Assembly: GCF_008364795.1 (NCBI RefSeq)
Contig: NZ_VTTM01000002.1
Span: forward strand, 62,001 to 126,000
Length of the DNA stretch: 64,000 nt
Source of the DNA: Azospirillum oryzae
Lineage (GTDB): Bacteria; Pseudomonadota; Alphaproteobacteria; Azospirillales; Azospirillaceae
Reading direction: 5' to 3'
Positions 62,894 to 64,000 of this stretch are shown one piece after another. The notes below the pieces were generated by a model. That model saw only the letters and a program-made list of their open reading frames with translations. It did not search any database and was not told the DNA's origin. Position numbers and translations under genes: made by a program. Positions within the stretch are counted from its first letter, which is position 1. Each line of letters starts with the position of its first letter.

Positions 62894-63823
62894 ATGAAGG
62901 CTTCCGCCCGCGGTCGCGCGGCTGTGTTGGGCGCGGCGTTGTGTGCCGGTATCGGGTTGACGGCTCTTGGACAATTGGCGCTGGCGGGGCCGGCGCAGGC
63001 CGCCGTCGGCGTCCATGCCGAGGAGATCGTGCGTTTCCCGTCCGTCGATGGGGATCTGACCGGTGGCGCGCCGACGATGCTGAGCGGCCGGCTGCTGCGC
63101 CCCGCCGGCAACGGCCCGCATCCGGCGGTGGTCATGCTGCATGGCTGCGGCGGCCTCTTTGCCCGCAACGGCCGGGTGTCGCCGCGCCATGTCTGGTGGG
63201 CCACCCACCTGCAGCGGCAGGGCTTCGAGGTGCTGATGGTCGACAGCTTCGGTCCGCGCGATGTGGAGGAGGTCTGCACCACCGCGCTGAAGGACCGCAC
63301 CGTCCGCGCCACGGTGGAGCGCAAGCGCGACGCCTGGGGGGCGCTGGCCTTCCTGCGCAAGCGGCCGGAGGTCGACCATGCCCGCATCGGCCTGATCGGC
63401 TGGTCGCAGGGCGCCGGCACCGTGCTGGCCGCCTATGGGGCGGGCGAGGATGGGCCGGCCGGGACGGAGGAGGGCGGCTTCCGCGCCGCCGTCGCCTTCT
63501 ACCCCGGCTGCAGGGCGCCGCTGAGCGACGAGGACTGGCAACCCGACGGCCCGTTGCTGCTGCTGATCGGCGGCAAGGACGACTGGACCCCGCCGGAGAG
63601 CTGCGTCGAGCTGGCCGGCCGCGACGGGGTCAAGGACAAGGTCGATCTGGTGGTCTATCCCGACGCCTATCACGGCTTCGATGCGCCGGACGCCCCGGTG
63701 CGCAAGCGCCAGGACCTCGCCACCGCCCCCGGCGGCACCGCCCATGTCGGCACGAACGAAGACGCCCGCTCGGACGCGATCCGGCGGGTGATGGAGTTCT
63801 TCAAGGAGAAGCTCAGGGGGTGA
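62894..63823 (+). CDS. Secreted dienelactone hydrolase-family protein
   Basis: 309 residues with a signal peptide (about 1-35, ending GPAQAAV). Alpha/beta hydrolase with nucleophile Ser in GWSQGAGT, an Asp after the GGKDDW strand and His in DAYHGFDAPD. Cys residues near the VMLHGCGG loop and in PGCRAP may be structural. Substrate unknown; periplasmic. The ATG at 62894 is chosen; the frame runs 61 residues further upstream without features. Confidence 0.87.
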   Translation: MKASARGRAAVLGAALCAGIGLTALGQLALAGPAQAAVGVHAEEIVRFPSVDGDLTGGAPTMLSGRLLRPAGNGPHPAVVMLHGCGGLFARNGRVSPRHVWWATHLQRQGFEVLMVDSFGPRDVEEVCTTALKDRTVRATVERKRDAWGALAFLRKRPEVDHARIGLIGWSQGAGTVLAAYGAGEDGPAGTEEGGFRAAVAFYPGCRAPLSDEDWQPDGPLLLLIGGKDDWTPPESCVELAGRDGVKDKVDLVVYPDAYHGFDAPDAPVRKRQDLATAPGGTAHVGTNEDARSDAIRRVMEFFKEKLRG

Positions 63824-63836
63824 TGTACGCCTGATG

Positions 63837-63863
63837 TCCCCTCTCCCCCGCGGGGAGAGGGGA
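63837..63863. terminator. Hairpin between the hydrolase and greA
   Basis: Perfect 12-bp stem TCCCCTCTCCCC/GGGGAGAGGGGA with a CGC loop, between convergent genes. It shares its core with the 41774-41896 repeat element. Confidence 0.55.
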
Positions 63864-63871
63864 AAACATCA

Positions 63872-64000
63872 TCAACGGAACTCGACCGAAACGATCTCGT
63901 ACAGCTTGGAGCCGCCGGGGGTGGAGACCTCCACGCTGTCGCCGACGGCCTTGTTGATCAGGGCGCGGGCCAGCGGCGCCTGGATCGACAGAAGGCGGTT
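63872..64000 (-). CDS. greA: Transcription elongation factor GreA, 3' fragment
   Basis: Only the last 42 residues are in the window. They read [20 protein letters not shown], then [18 protein letters not shown], matching the GreA C-terminal (FKBP-like) domain end. GreA helps stalled RNA polymerase restart by stimulating transcript cleavage. The gene continues past the right edge. Confidence 0.85.
   Translation of the reverse strand, partial: NRLLSIQAPLARALINKAVGDSVEVSTPGGSKLYEIVSVEFR

Overview
The window is GC-rich chromosomal DNA from an alphaproteobacterium, most likely a Rhodospirillales member such as Azospirillum or a close relative. This is inferred from gene content and base use, not from a database match. 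Supporting signs are an alphaproteobacterial-type SOS box (GAAC-N7-GAAC) before imuA, an FNR/FixK-type box before hemN, RpoH, CarD and 7Fe ferredoxin genes, an RsmB / heparinase-like / PurH run, and an ELM1-family gene. About 66 protein genes (including two fragments at the window edges) and one tRNA-Gly(GCC) are supported.

Layout. 1-8.2 kb: 5' end of ihfB, a cheZ-pentapeptide pair, an HtrA/DegP protease, a glycine-zipper lipoprotein, small orphans and a HisKA_2 sensor kinase. 8.2-11.2 kb: dps, then a secreted cache protein followed by a chemoreceptor. 11.8-22.7 kb: an EF-G paralogue, argG, an MFS/HdeD-fusion pair, SH3 protein, D-2-hydroxyacid dehydrogenase, MarR regulator, LprI-like protein and hemolysin III. 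22.8-32.8 kb is the accessory-looking part: an RHH protein, a stand-alone Hint domain, a GT-D-fold protein, a glycosyltransferase-sulfotransferase fusion, a second glycosyltransferase, a separate sulfotransferase, small orphan genes with partial duplications, and a multi-hairpin RNA candidate. 32.8-45.5 kb: LysR, a DHA2 exporter, enoyl-CoA hydratase, tRNA-Gly, rsmB, heparinase-like gene, purH, rpoH, a degenerate metallophosphoesterase, carD and fdxA. 45.5-54.2 kb: a LysR/YbfB-type MFS divergent pair, CBS protein, TerC, NhaA, DUF4112, hemN and an EF-hand protein. 54.4-64 kb: an SH3 lipoprotein, imuA, a DTW-domain protein, a 25-residue membrane peptide, a phosphatase, two 2OG-Fe(II) oxygenases, an ELM1-like protein, an Lrp regulator, chromate transporter, dienelactone hydrolase and the 3' end of greA.

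How genes work together. The 24.5-31.3 kb block reads as a cell-surface glycan assembly and sulfation module. CheZ, the chemoreceptor and the cache protein belong to chemotaxis. RpoH, Dps, HtrA, CarD and ImuA are stress functions.

The most interesting signals are: (1) a compact chain of hairpins ending in a U-tract terminator at 32.46-32.63 kb, probably an unannotated small RNA; (2) short tandem duplications (13-19 bp) scattered through the window, three of which cover a stop codon exactly; (3) enzyme-family proteins that have lost catalytic residues (metallophosphoesterase, EF-G-like GTPase); and (4) unusual fusions or minimal forms (GT-sulfotransferase, HdeD plus a possible papain-like domain, a Hint domain with almost nothing before its catalytic Cys).
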